Shown here piece by piece: positions 1-11,774 of a DNA stretch of 64,000 bases. This DNA is from Terfezia claveryi (taxonomy: Eukaryota; Ascomycota; Pezizomycetes; Pezizales; Pezizaceae). The stretch's first letter is position 1. Each line of letters starts with the position of its first letter. A program made the translations under genes and the position numbers. The DNA is taken from contig WHUX01000008.1 in the NCBI GenBank assembly GCA_015179025.1, forward strand, positions 558,001 through 622,000, given 5' to 3'. The notes below the pieces were generated by a model. It saw nothing but the letters and a program-made list of their open reading frames with translations. It searched no databases and was not told where the DNA came from.

Positions 1-1552
1 TGGAAATTAGTTTTGTTCTTTACTGTAGCTGAGGTGTCTCCTCATTAGCAAGAAGGCATTTGCATCCTGATGCAGTACTGTTTATGCAGGGGGATTTCTG
101 GATGCAGGCAGAGTCGAGATAACTGGACTTCTCTGCAACGCAGAGGGACTGATGGCTTATGTCTCTGGCTTCGTCGTGTCTACCAATTTTTATCACGTAC
201 GAATACGGCGCTACTGGGTACTGCCTTGGGCATATCGCCTATGCCCTAGTCTATATCAAATGGCGTTTTCTACCTATATGGCCGACATCGGTGTGGGGGA
301 GCCCTGGCTGCCCTATACCGTGTCTCATGCCTTACTATTTGCATCAAACTCATTCATCATTTGCCCATTTGGGAAAATATTGTGTGGAATTTCTTTCTTG
401 CTACCTTCGGCATTGGAGCACCATCCACTCACGGAGGCAATCAGACCTCACGGCAAGAGTGCTCGGGGCATATCACTCACTCATTTCCTTAACGAGTTGC
501 ATCTCTCTCCAAGCTATGCCATGAGAAACAAATGCCGTATTGCGTCTCAACTTTCTATGCCATCGGTTTCAGCACCTTAAAGTCTTAGCCTCTTTCTCGT
601 TATGCCAATTGCCCTACCATCAGTCATCAAATCCTTCTATAAAGGGACAAAATCTTATGAGGGACCGGCAAGCTTCTGGATTGGATTCTCATTCAGGATT
701 GGACTGGTACTAAACGCAGTATATTGGAGATGCTGCTGATAATGACGAATGTTTATCCATCAATGAAGGGCTCCTGATGGCCACCAAGATGTTCATCTCA
801 AAATTGATTCCGGCGATGGGCTTTGTTGCAGGCCAAGTTGGCTTCGCATGGGGCCAGGCTAGTCTGATTGGCACGGCCCAGGCTTGCCTGCGTATCAAGC
901 TTTCCTCAAAACAAGGCAAGAAATTGGCACCATTGGAACCAGACTACACCATTGGGAAAAATCCTACTTCCAAGAAGATTTCATCTGACAGTAGTGTGGT
1001 TCTTTTGGGATATTGATTTTGCTCTAGAAACCTCCTGGTGGAATCTCAATGGAAATTCTCTTCTGGCATATCCTCAATGTCCTCGAGGTAATTGACTGCA
1101 ATGAATTGAATGGCAGTGCGATTGAACCTGTTGTGCTTGGGTTGTTGGGGAATGCACACTTCTTCTCTACCGGGCACAAACCTACCCTGCCCTTGATACA
1201 GTGGGAAACTGCATTCATTCCCTTCTCAACCATAGTATATTCATGGTCCCCTAAAGAAGCGGCCAAAGTAAGGTGGGATGCTGAGTGGTGTTATGGTGTG
1301 TTCATCCTCTATCACACTGTCGTTGCAACGTCAGCAGCGGCATGTGCTGGATGGCCACGGGGACACTCGATACTGCACAAGGTATTCAGTCCAAGATTCA
1401 TGTTGGGTAATCTCGATCGTGGAGTTGTGCTGCTGGTTGTGGATGATGTCGTTAGTCTAATCTCTCTGGGTGCAGTAAGATGGAATTCATGGCTGCTGCG
1501 GAGGATTTGGGTACCAGTATTAGAGCGATGGGGCCAAAAAGTGGCAGCATAG
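1..1552 (+). pseudogene. GPI13/PIG-O-like GPI ethanolamine-phosphate transferase, decayed C-terminal part
   Basis: Remains of the multi-membrane-span C-terminal half of Gpi13, the ER enzyme that adds phosphoethanolamine to the third mannose of GPI anchors. Pieces in the expected order but in different frames are: HALLFASNSF then IWEN..FFLATFGIGA (about 325-420), EKQMPYCVSTFY (about 522-560), LPSVIKSFYKGTKSYEGPAS with FWIGFSFRIGLVLNAVYW (about 605-730), GDAADNDECLSINEGLL running into MATKMFISKLI (about 729-810), and FFSTGHKPTLPLIQW..FSPRFMLG..VDDVVSLISLGAVRWN to the stop at 1552. Frame changes, internal stops (for example near 1016 and 1025) and a missing stretch after IVYSWSP, where the family has about 25 more residues, show decay. 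The left edge cuts the gene. Family identity rests on remembered motifs; some gaps could be unrecognised introns, but not all of them. Confidence 0.72.
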
Positions 1553-2589
1553 GGTGGGGCCAGTAATTTTGTATATATAGCTGCAGTTGTTTTGTGATGA
1601 TTTTCACCCTATATATGTAATCTATTTTACGTACATGAAGCGAAGCATTTTTATAAAGCAAGGGGCTACTGGTTAGATCAATCAACCAGATGTGGCATGA
1701 GACTACAACAAGATTACCTCGGCTTTGTAACGTTGGGTGGGGTGCATGGTAGTCTGGTTGGTTGGTTAAGTGGTGGTGGCTTTGACGAACCAAACGAACT
1801 AGGTATGATTGGCAAGCGATTGTTTTGATACAATCTCAAGGTGAGGATATGATCTGACATCGATATATCAAATCGCAATATCTCCAGTCCCGAGACCACG
1901 GCCCATATCACAGAGTAGTCAGGTGCGATACCTAAGTGGTACACCATTCTAATGGTTCTAATATATTGGAATCCTAGTCTGGTTGCTGGAATCCCTCTGG
2001 CTGGGGCATGTGTATACAGTCAGACTAATGTGAATATAGTCTGGTTATGTGAATACTCTACATCGCAGTCCTCGCAGCCCGAAACAAGAAGGGACTAAAG
2101 CCTCAGTTCCGGACTAAACGAATCCCCCGTAGTCACAATCCGTAGTAATAATCCGTCTCATCTCTCGATCGGTCTCACAAGCTGCAGGTAACTCTGCTTC
2201 AGCTCCACCTCCGCGTGAGCTAATCAAACGGATGCCCACCGTTTTTTTGCATTCATTGCGTGCTTCCTTTTGCCCTTCCCGAGCTTGCCCCACCTGTTCT
2301 AGTCTGACTTCAGCCTGGCTGGGCTACAACCCCAAGTCCTGAATAACATTGACCTTGACTTGTTCAACAAGTAGAGCAAGGCCTCGAAGCTATTGTCGAT
2401 ATTATTTTTCTGATTACGGCACCGATACGACTGAATAGACTGCAATAGAGTGGCGATTGGGTTTCGAAGGACATATAAAATTTATTTTTGCACGATGAGC
2501 ACGATGAGCACGATAGAAGCAAAAACGGAGACGGGACCGAGGATGGCTATACCTATGATGTAGGCCCCTCTTTTTCACGCTGCCCTCAG
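1553..2589. other. Intergenic region with scattered TAGTCTGGTT motifs
   Basis: No supported gene. It holds copies of the short motif TAGTCTGGTT(G/A) near 1750, 1975 and 2037, which recurs elsewhere in the window, often as inverted pairs. The end of the region is the probable promoter and first exon or leader of the downstream phosphofructokinase-2 gene. A polypyrimidine tract ending in CAG at 2589 looks like a splice acceptor. Confidence 0.5.
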
Positions 2590-4716
2590 TTGCCTGGGTA
2601 TCGGTCTTGAACTGCTGTGCTAATGGGTGTAGTAAAACCGCTTCTTCTGGGGGTACCGAACACACTGTCGATATCACTGAGTCGAGTAACAATTCCAATG
2701 CCAATGAGCCTGGAAAGGCCAGCAATGGTCCACCAGGGTTATATCATTTCCGCCGGAAGTCTAATGTTCATGTTGATTCCGTCCACATGAAGCCAGACGG
2801 CGTTATGGCGCCAGCGCAACTTTACTGCACTGAGTCGGGAAGGCTATTTCATGCAGGGAAAATAGCGATTGTCACAGTTGGGCTACCGGCAAGAGGGAAG
2901 ACGTGAGTGCTGCAAATGTAAACAGTTAGCTTTGGACTGAGCTTACTCAATAGGGCATGGAATGCAGACATCTTGCGGTTGCTATTACGAGGTATTTGAG
3001 ATGGTAAGTGGTCTTGTGGTCATGCTACACATCATGGGGAGTGCAGATGCTAATTGATATTTGTTAACGCTAGGCTCGGAGTGAAGACTTGTGCATTTCA
3101 TTTGGGAGACTATAGACGTGCTATGATGGGGCCAGGAAAGGATGTGCCGGATGATTACTTCTTCGTGAATGGTCAGTAAGAGGTGAATGAATGATGATAT
3201 AGACTGCTAACGGATTCCTCGGCCAGCATCTCCACCTTCCGTACTGCTGCGTCAACAAATTTTGCAAAATTGCAGAGAGGACCTCTATAGGTTCCTTGAC
3301 GAGGAGAAGGGACAAGTGGCTATATATGATGCGGTCAATCCTACGGCGGCCGGTCGGCGATCATTGGCAAAAGAGTTTGCAAAACATGACATTTTGGTAT
3401 ACTAGTTTTGGGCGAGACTCCATTATATCAGTGCTAACACGGGATCACCTTTTAGACTATATTCATTGAATCCAAGTGTGATGACCCCAGGATCATTGAG
3501 GAGAATGTTCGAAAGGTCAAAATCTCACACCCAGATGTATGGCCTTCCATTGAGTGTATCCAATTGAAACAATCTAATGATCCATAGTACGCCGGGTGGA
3601 ATGCTGAGGATGCCGTCAAAGCATATCTCGAACGTGTGAACGCTAAGATCCCGCATTTCGAGACTATGGATGAACCTGAGCTCAACTATATCAAGGTGAG
3701 TGGCCTTCGTTAGATATATCAAATGTCTGGAATTCTAATGGTTAGCAGATGATTAATGCGGGGGAGTCAATCATTGTGAATAATTGCAGAATCGGTTATT
3801 TGCCAAATAGAATGGTATTTTATTTGATGAATTTACACATCAAGGCACATCACACTTATTTTGCTAGGGTAAGTAATTATATTGTACGCCCTTACATGAA
3901 CCCCATCCTAACGATCATATAGGCCGGGGCATGTGCAGACGGAGAACATTCATACAAAGCGGACGGCGGGCTCACCGCTGAGGGAGACTCATATGCCCAG
4001 CGTCTGACAGAAGCCCTTCTCAAACATCGTGAGCACGAGCGAAAATCGTTCATTGCACAAGGAGGGTCGCCGGCGGCTGTCAAGCCGCTTACCATATGGA
4101 CATCTACCCGGAGGAGAACAGCTGAGACGGCGATTCATTTGCAGAACAAGGGATACAAAGTAAGGCAAAGACCGCAGATGAGCCAATTGAACCCAGGTGA
4201 TCTTGAGAAGTGTTCCGAGGAGCAGATTAAGGAGCTTTACCCAGAAGAAGCAAGGAAACACAAGGAGGATCCATACCACCATAGATACCCTAGGGCTGAG
4301 GTACGCCGATTATCTTCTTACGGATCGGAAATTGAAGGAATGCATCTGACTTAAAATGTCTCTAGTCGTATCATGACCTTGCAGTTCGATTAGAACCCAT
4401 AATTTTGGAACTCGAGCGGGAAAGGAATGATCTTTTGATCATTGCACACGAGTCTGTATTAAGAGTGCTCTATGGATATTTGATGGCTTGCTCAACCCAA
4501 GATATACCCTTCTTGACTTTCCCACGAAATGAGATTATTGAGGTTTGTGTTTCAAGTCCAGGGCTGACATTTCCACAAGGGCTGTGTATCGAAACTGACA
4601 GAATGTAGATCATTCCGGCGAGTTATAATAATGAGCTCAAGACAATTCTGATCCCAAATACTGATGCTGAAGGGAACTTCGTGCCTGGATTAAGCTCGAG
4701 GATTCATAATCATTAG
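2590..4716 (+). CDS. 6-phosphofructo-2-kinase (bifunctional PFK-2/FBPase-2 family, phosphatase site altered)
   Basis: Makes fructose-2,6-bisphosphate, the cytosolic activator of glycolysis. Ten exon blocks join in phase: to 2902, 2968-3003, 3074-3171, 3227-3396, 3456-3536, 3588-3695, 3749-3868, 3923-4300, 4366-4542, 4609-4716. The kinase domain has the P-loop GLPARGKT, HLGDYRR and the Walker-B-like FIESKCDD. The C-terminal histidine-phosphatase-like domain keeps WTSTRRRTAET and HESVLRVLYGYL, but the usual RHG catalytic motif reads RAG (FAR-AGACADG at the 3868/3923 junction). The nucleophilic histidine is therefore missing, as in kinase-only fungal homologues such as yeast Pfk26. The first in-frame ATG is at 2787 (463 aa from there). 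Coding-like residues extend upstream to an acceptor at 2589, so an unlocated 5' exon is likely (an ATG lies at 2495). Confidence 0.88.
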
Positions 4717-5157
4717 TTTGTGTGTAATCGGAATCGGGGCTGGGGCTAGTGATGGGTTGCGTGCTACATATAACTGGTTTAGGGATTGGGGTATTCTTGC
4801 GTTAGTGGACTTCAGGGTAATGGTTTCTCAAGATTTTTTTTTGGATGAATGGGAATTTGATTGCGTCTCGTCTTGGCCAGTATAGAGTTGCCAAAGGCAT
4901 GTGACTTCAAGGACTGGGTGCTCAATCGGCGTGGATCAATTGTAGACCTAAACCAAGGTTTCAATACTGCCGACAAAGAATGTTTACTCTTCATCTTTGA
5001 ATAGGAGATAGTTCTTCGTTATGGAATCCTGTGATCTTTCCTTCTGGCCTACCGTCACAAGTAACATGTTACGACTATTTGGACTGTATGGGAATCCTTG
5101 GCATTAATTTTTCTGGGAACTCTGAATTTTTATTGTCTCTCAACAGAACCGCCCCAA
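4717..5157. other. Intergenic, no feature seen
   Basis: About 440 bases between two genes on the same strand. I see no ORF, repeat or RNA gene. It presumably holds the 3' UTR of the kinase gene and the promoter of the tRNA isopentenyltransferase gene. Confidence 0.4.
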
Positions 5158-7132
5158 ATGCCTTCTGCTCACCACGCTCTCCGCCCGCTCATTACCGTCA
5201 TAGGCGCTACAGGGACGGGAAAATCCCAGGTACTTATATACCCTCCAACCTGCAACCTACCATATCTTTTACAGCTAACGCAGCAACAGCTCGCCGTCGA
5301 CCTCGCCCGCAGTCTCAATGGGGAAATCATCAATGCCGATGCAATGCAGATGTATGATGGGTTGCCTATCATAACGAATAAAATGACGTTGGGGGAGCGC
5401 CAGGGTGTGCCACATCATTTTTTGGGGACGGTGCCCAGGGGGGAGGACATTAGGGTGGGGATCTGGGAAGGGGGGGTGAGGAGGGTGGTGAGTACGAATC
5501 TCTCCATGGCAGATTGTTTTTCTTGTTAGGAATGGAAAGGCGGACGGTTGCTTATGTGCGGGTGTGGCAGGTAGATTGAGGAAATTCGGGGAAGAGGAAG
5601 ATTACCGATTATTGTTGGTGGAACGCATTACTATATACAGGCGTTGCTGTATCCAAGGAGTTTACTACCTGACGCGAGCCTCCCAGGGCCGGGGAAGGAA
5701 GGGAAAATGAGCGGGGAGGAGTTGGCAAAGAAGTATCCTATATTGTGAGTGCATTATTATCTGAAAATTGTACAGGAGGAGGGAGAGGAGGGCGCTGATT
5801 TCTTTTTGCGGTGGGGATAGGAATGCGGAAACGTCGGAGATATTACAGAAATTGCAGGAGGTGGACCCGGTGATGGCTGCGAGGTGGCATCCAAAAGATC
5901 ATAGGAAAATTAGAAGGTCGTTGGAGATTTATTATTTACATGGGGAAACGCCGGCAAGTGAGATTTATCGGCTACAAAAGCTGAGTGAGAAAAATAAAAA
6001 GAAAGAGAGTAAAGATGAATCTATTGATGAGGTGGCAAGGTTTCGGAATTTGATATTCTGGGTTCATGCGGAACCAGAGATATTGAATAAGAGACTGGGG
6101 GGCAGGGTGGATAAAATGGTTAGTGAGGGCCTATTTGATGAGATTGAGGAGTTGTGGAAGTGGTATCTAAATCTGAAGGAGGGAGAGAAGGAGGTGAATT
6201 TGGAGAGGGGTGTGTGGCAGAGTATTGGATTCAAGGAGTTTTTACCATGGTTGCAGGCGAGGCAGGAGGCGGAATTTGGGGAGTTCAAGGATGGGGAAAA
6301 GGTAGTTGGGAAGGGGGAGAGGGTGGTGGTTGGGGTGGAGGTGAGGGAGAAGCTGGAGAGGTTGAGGGAGGATGGGTTGGAGAGGATGAAGATTGGGACG
6401 GTCCAGTATGCAGGGACCCAGGTGAAGTGGATCAGGATCAAGTTAATGAATGCGGTGAGGGATGCGAATGAGGAGGGGGAGGAGGAGGAGGAGGTGATTG
6501 TGATGGAAGACGGAGAAGGCGAGGAGGGAAATAGGAATGAAAAGGAAGAGCTACAACAGTGCGAAGCGAGTTCCAAAGATCCCCCCATTACCGACTCAAC
6601 AAGAACTACCACAGAGAAATCTCAACCCAAGCAACCGTCGAATATCCTCTACCTCCTCGACTCCTCTGATATTCCCCTCTTCACAGAGAATGTCTCTAAT
6701 CCAGCAATAGCAATAGCTAAATCCTTCCTTTCCCCATTTGCGCCAGACTTCCACCCACTCCCGGACCCACTGAGCCTCTCGGGCCTAGCAGCGTCATGTC
6801 TGAAAGCGAAACGGGACTATGATCTAAGCAAGAGACCAGACCTGTGGGTGAAGAGGATGTGTGAGGTGTGCGGGATCACGACAGTGGATGAGGAGAGTTG
6901 GAAGAAACATGAGGGGAGTGGGAAGCATAAGAGGATGGTGAGGGGAAGGGGGAAGTGGGAGGAAGCACAGAAGTGGAGGGAAAGGAGGGAGAGAGGGGAT
7001 GTTGCAGGGGATGCAAATAGAGCCGGAAGAAGAGGGAGTGAGGGTGCTAGGGAGGTAGTAGATCGTCTGTCAGAGGGTAAGCAAGCGATTGAGGAGGAGG
7101 GAGTATTGGGGAACGAAGAGGTGATCGAGTAG
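5158..7132 (+). CDS. MOD5: tRNA dimethylallyltransferase (isopentenyltransferase, Mod5 family)
   Basis: Transfers an isopentenyl group from DMAPP to A37 of tRNAs reading UNN codons. Exons are 5158-5229, 5290-5487, 5575-5744 and 5821-7132, giving 583 aa. Family features are the N-terminal P-loop GATGTGKS, the substrate-binding INADAMQMYDGLPIITNK, GVPHHFLG, then LPIIVGGTHYYIQ, the HPKDHRKIRRSLEIY segment and GVWQSIGFKEF. Near the C-terminus is a C2H2 zinc finger (CEVCGITTVDEESWKKH...H) as in eukaryotic Mod5/TRIT1. A long acidic Glu-rich insert (about 6460-6560) precedes it. The start is the first ATG just before RPLITVIGATG. Intron 2 uses the second AG (5573-5574), because the first would give a stop. 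The tail after the zinc finger is charged and low-complexity. Confidence 0.93.
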
Positions 7133-7453
7133 ATGTGAAACCGAAGAACAATCTAGCAGGAGTACGGCAAAACTGAAACTGGGAAATTACATGAATTTTA
7201 GCAACCACCGTTGTAATTCTATATATTTTGCTTGATATTCCTAAATTTCAATTACGCCCTTGTTCCCTGCCCCACACCACGTGATGTAAAGCACTTTAAA
7301 CCTCGTGTGACAAGCAACAAACAGCTCGCGAAACCTTGACTAGCGGGCATACACATAACGGAAACACCTCACCTCGCCATTCGCCCCTTCCTGGATTTTA
7401 GAGACCTTCAGTGGCAGAGTCTGTAGAGTCGCTAGGAGAGGAGAAAGCAAACA
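7133..7453. other. Intergenic, probable terminator and promoter region
   Basis: About 320 bases between MOD5 and SLD7 on the same strand. No ORF or repeat was recognised. The 3' half is GC-rich and is likely the SLD7 promoter and leader. Confidence 0.35.
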
Positions 7454-9599
7454 ATGCCCCTCTGGGCTGGTCCGTTGGCTCTCCCGGCGCCGGCGCAGCC
7501 ACTACAAGGTACCTCCCTCCCCTCCCCTCACCAAAATTTATCCGTTTCGTTGGTGCCTTGTGGAAACGAGGTAGTTGAAAATGAATTCGCTGATTTGGCC
7601 TCTGGGATGATTGGATGAAGGTCTATGTCTCTCTGCGCCTCCTTCCCTGCACGCGTCCTCGACGCTCCTGCCTAAGCGTGCGAGATTGTCGGTGTTGGCA
7701 TTTATTGATTCATCAAAGGTGCCATTGTGGATGGCTGCAGGGCCAAGCTTGGATGTATATACTACGGAAAAGGGGACGGAGGATTGGTTTAGGTGGGTTT
7801 TTTGTGGGGGTAGGGCCTTGGGGATGGGGATGGAGGGGGGAGGGGAGTTGGATGAAGTTAGGCAGTGCCAGGCTGGTGTTTTGGTGGGGGTGAAAGCGGG
7901 GGATGCGGCGGGGGAAGAGACGGATGGGGAGGGTTTGGGAGGAGGTGGAGGAGGAGGAGGGGCGGATTGGGTGGTAACGGAGTTGTTGGTTTATGGGAGG
8001 GTGGAGAGAAAGGAGGTGGAGGTGGGGGTGACACCGCCGAGTAGTAGTCCTACGAAACGGGGGAATTGTGGGGAGGGGGCGGGAGAGGAGGAGAGGAAAG
8101 GGGAGGGAGAGGAGGAGGGGAAAGGGGAGGGGAAGGAGGATGAAGTGGTGGACGAGACTGGACAGGGGGCAAGGGTCACAAAAGCGACTGCAACTACAAC
8201 TACAACAGTTATAACCCGAATAACCCTCCACGCTCTCCCATTAACATCTCACCATAACTTCCTCTCCCCCCTCTCGGCCTTACGACCTCCATCCCCACCT
8301 CTCGAGCCTTCCACCTCCACCCTCACAATCCCAGGGCATCAGAAACAAGCACTTCTCACCCCAATAAATACATCTAAATTCAGCCATATCCTCACCCAAA
8401 AGGCGTCTTTCCTCCTTCCAAACCCGCTCGACTCTCCACAGATCTCGAAGAGCGTGAAGAAGAGACGCGCGGATGTACTTTCCCAAGCCGTGGAGAATAG
8501 GAAGAGGAATAGATTTGCGCCAGTAGTGCCCCCACCACCACCACCACCACCGGGCCCGTCGCAGCAAGGTGGGAGGGAGAGGGCGCCATCAAGAAAGCAG
8601 AGTATGATTTCACTGGGGGGGTATAGTCGGGAACAGAGTCTAGCCCTGTCATTTATGCGGGAAGGAACCACATTCTCAGCCCGGGACCGGGAAAGGGAGA
8701 GAGAGAGGGAGAGGGGCGACTGGGATGACGACCACCACCACCCACGTTCCCCATCCCCGGAGAAATCCAATAACCCCCTAAGATCCCTCCCAGGTACATC
8801 CAGCACCGCGGCCTCCCGCCCGGGAACATCAATGTCGGGAATGAACCCGGTTATCAAGAGAGAACCCTCGTTCTCATCCACCTGGCCGAAACTCCCCCCC
8901 CCCGCACTGGGACCCTCACGACCAGCATTGGGCGATGGTGGAGGGTCGGTAAAACGGGAACATCGAACCTTGACCGCAGGGTTGAATACTGCTTTCCCCA
9001 CAGCAGGTCGAGCCACAGCTGCAAGTCCAACAGACACCTCTGCCACCTCCCCCGATATCCAGCTGTTAGACTCAACAATCGAGGCGGTGAATAAAGATGC
9101 GCTATCGAGAATGGTGTTGAGCGGGATGAAGCTTTATGGACTAAAACGCCCTTCTCCAAATTCTATAGCTACATCTACTGCAGATGGTGGAGAGTATAAA
9201 TTCGTCTACCACAACACATTTAAAAGCGCCGTGTTTGCGCTTAGATCTAGGATCGGAGTGGAGATTATTGAAGGAGCAGTGCTTGGTGGGGTCGTGGAGA
9301 GGTTGCTGGGGGTATTTTGTGGCGACATTGGGGGGGGGGAAATTGGGCTGGGTGGGGGGAGGGTTAATCCGGTGGCGGCGGCGTTGGTAGAGATTGAGGG
9401 GTTGAAAGGGAGAGTGAGGGAGTTGGAGAGGGGGGTGGTGAGGGTGAAGAAGGAGGAGGGAGGGGAAGGGGAGGTAGAGGTTATGAATGTAGTTAATAGT
9501 AGGGTTGACGAAAAGGAGAGAGGGGAGGGGAAGGGGAAGGGGAAAGGGAAAGTGGTGCAGAGGAGTGAGGGGAAGGGGGTGGTAGGGATGGGTGGATAA
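7454..9599 (+). CDS. SLD7: Sld7-like DNA replication initiation protein
   Basis: Sld7 partners Sld3 at origins in budding yeast. Two exons, 7454-7508 and 7621-9599, give 677 aa. Exon 1 starts MPLWAGPLALPAP and joins in phase to LCLSAPPSLH..LSVLAFIDSSKVPLWMAAGPSLDVYT, matching the N-terminal Sld7 region. The C-terminal domain is recognisable from KRRADVLSQAVENRKR and DALSRMVLSGMKLYGL followed by EYKFVYHNTFKSAVFALR and VERLLGVFCG. The middle (about residues 90-430) is low-complexity: Gly/Glu-rich, a proline run, an RE-rich stretch and Ser/Pro-rich linkers, likely disordered. The extreme C-terminus is Gly/Lys-rich. Long G runs in this gene leave the frame intact, unlike in nearby ELP2. Assignment rests on remembered family motifs. 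Confidence 0.8.
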
Positions 9600-9958
9600 G
9601 GGGTGTAATTTGGGGGGATCCATGGACCAGTTTTCATTTAACTCTGTAATACTTAGCACGGGAGCGGGGCGTTTTTTGTGTTTTTGGGGGCCTCTTCTTG
9701 ATGCTTTATGTGGCATTTTGCTTTTTCGAACTGACTATTATATAAACGGGTGTATGTACGGAGTATACCCTATTGCATTGCAGAGCAACGAAATCATACC
9801 CATCAAGTTGAGCCATGTAGAAAAAAGAAAAAAGAAAAAAGAAAAAGAGAAAAAGAGAAAAAGAATATTGTACACATTTTTCTAATTTCGTCACGCCTGA
9901 AAAGAACTAGTTACACAATTATTTTAATTTAAAAAAAAAATTTTTCCCCCTTGTAAAA
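9600..9958. other. Intergenic between convergent genes, with purine tract
   Basis: Convergent 3' flanks of SLD7 and the hypothetical gene. It includes an A/G simple tract (about 9816-9872, mostly AAAAG units) and an A/T run near 9930-9945. No gene was seen. Confidence 0.45.
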
Positions 9959-11393
9959 CTAAACGGATGCCCTCAAATTCCTCTGTAACCACCTCCTCCC
10001 CTCAGGCAACACCTGCGCCTCCCTATTCCCAATACCACTGTTCCTAGCCGCAGCGCGATTACACAGGCGTATCAGGCCGTCCAAGTCCAATTCTCCGTCT
10101 GCTAGGATTAGTGATTTCCGTCGAGGAACGGGTTTCGAGGGAATAAGTTTTTTCGAGGATTTTTTAGTTTTTGAGGAGGGTTTTGTGGTTTGGCGGCGAG
10201 GGGGCCGCTCGTGGGGGGGGGGCGGTAGAAGAGGAAGGTGGATGGGGGGAGGTAGTTTTGTATGATTTCCCGGTGAGGGTGGATGCGGGGTGGGTGGGGG
10301 AGGGGTGTGGGTGTGGTTGTTTGCGCTTGTTGGGGGTGTGTTGCGTTGGTGAGGCGGCGGTTGGGGGCGGGGGGGTTTTCTGTTTGGTGTGCGTGGGTGG
10401 TTGGGGTTTAGTGACGGGTTTTGAGGTGGTGTTTGGGGGGGTGGGAATTGCACTGGCAGTGGGCCGGGTTCGTATGCGGAGTGAGCGCTGTGGCCTGGAG
10501 GGTTGTTGAGGGGTGGATGCTCGTGGTGGAGGAGGAGGAAGTGGAGGTAATGGAGGAGGAGGTGGCGGTGGGTGTACTTTTGTGTGAGATTTTGCTAATT
10601 CGAGGGAGTTGCTCGGGCGCCCCCTTGCTCGCTTTGGTGAGGGCGGCTGAGGAGGAGGATTGACAGGGGCATCATCATCATCATTATCTCCTTCTTTGTG
10701 GTTTTCTGCTTCTTCAGGAGGTTGCCCTTGGTTCTCCTCCGGGCCCTGCTCATCTGTCTGGACAGGTATACTCTCCTCCGTATCTTCCTCCCACATCGTG
10801 CCACCCCCACCTCCAGTAACACCATCATCAGCTTCCCTCCTCCTCTTGGTGCCCCTCCCCTCCCCAACCCCAATCTCAACCCTAACCCCAATCTCAACCC
10901 CAACCCCAACTTCAGCCTCAACCCCAACTCCAGCAGCAACCCCATCAATCTCCATGTCCTCCTGCAATACTACCTGCTTCTCCACCCTTCCCTCCACCAC
11001 ATCCACATGCTGTACCTCTCCCTCCCCCTTCCCCAATACATCTCCACCCACCTCCACCTTTTTTGCCCCAACCCTCATCCCCCTGTCCACACCCCACTCC
11101 TCCAACCACCCCCACCTCCCTTTATACCTCTCCTCCCGTCTCCTCCCATGCGCGTCCTGACATCCGATAGCTCTTTCCTTAGAATTACCATTACCCCCAG
11201 TAAGACTCAGCCCAGTCGGGTTGCAGCCTGAACAGTCGCAGCGCGTGATGCAGGTGGAGTAGAGGCGGGTGAAGGCGACGTGCGTGGAGAGGAGGGAGTG
11301 GTGGAAGGAGAGACGGGTGTGCCAGGTGGGGTCGGATGTAGTGAAGGGGGAGGATGTTGAGGTTGGTGCTTCCAGAGCGTGAGGTGGATCCAT
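9959..11393 (-). CDS. Hypothetical protein, proline/basic-rich, frame-disrupted
   Basis: Not recognised. It starts with ATG at 11393. The N-terminal part (TWHTRLSFHHSLLSTHVAFTR, then a CDCSGC cluster) looks folded and probably conserved. It is followed by Glu/Lys- and Val/Gly-rich repeats (VGVGVE-type, about 10860-10940), an acidic stretch, the AT-hook-like KRARGRPSN, and a long Pro-rich region. The opening frame would end at 10164 in low-quality sequence, whereas another frame continues to a natural-looking tail (SLILADGELDLDGLIRLCN..) stopping at 9959. The switch lies at or near a run of ten G at 10213-10222. The total length is one base over a multiple of three. An intron, a homopolymer miscall or a true mutation could explain this. 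A nuclear role is only a guess from the basic motifs. Confidence 0.55.
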
Positions 11394-11548
11394 GGAGGTG
11401 GGAAGCGGTGCGACGTGATGTGATGAATGTAGTACGTTAGTGGCGCTGCGACGCGTAAAGTGATTTGACGCGCTGTCACGTTAATGCTTGCGGTATATTG
11501 GAGTTGATTGGTCTAAGCTGTAAACTACTGAGTAGTGGAATATCAACC

Positions 11549-11633
11549 GGCTGAATGGTGTAGTGGTTATCACATCTGTCTTACACTCAGTAAGGTCCAC
11601 AGAAGGTCCCAAGTTCAATCCTTGGTTCAGTCA
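11549..11633 (+). tRNA. tRNA-Val (anticodon UAC) with a 12-nt intron
   Basis: Cloverleaf: acceptor GGCTGAA pairs with TTCAGTC (one G-U) and discriminator A. The D arm contains GTAGTGGTTATC. The anticodon stem TCTGT/ACAGA closes loop CT-TAC-A..C, and the T arm is CCAAG-TTCAATC-CTTGG. About 12 extra bases (CTCAGTAAGGTC) sit after position 37, the canonical nuclear tRNA intron site. Mature length is 73 nt without CCA. A Pol III T-run follows directly. Confidence 0.9.
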
Positions 11634-11636
11634 TAC

Positions 11637-11641
11637 TTTTT
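11637..11641 (+). terminator. RNA polymerase III terminator of tRNA-Val
   Basis: A run of five T three bases after the tRNA 3' end, the usual Pol III stop. Confidence 0.75.
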
Positions 11642-11774
11642 GCCAAAAGTAAAATCATCTTTTCTTCTATTTCTTTTTTTCATTTGGCTGGCATTCATCA
11701 AGTGGGCCGTTCGTTACCAACAAACCAACCACAATATTACTAACTATCACCACCAATCCCCAACCGCAAGCATC

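Noticed and set aside
159..524. Overlapping open frames that first looked like separate membrane proteins
   Set aside because: The segments fit in order as frame-shifted pieces of one GPI13-like gene.
6064..6612. 182-codon minus-strand frame inside MOD5
   Set aside because: Low-complexity Ser/Pro shadow of a purine-rich coding strand.
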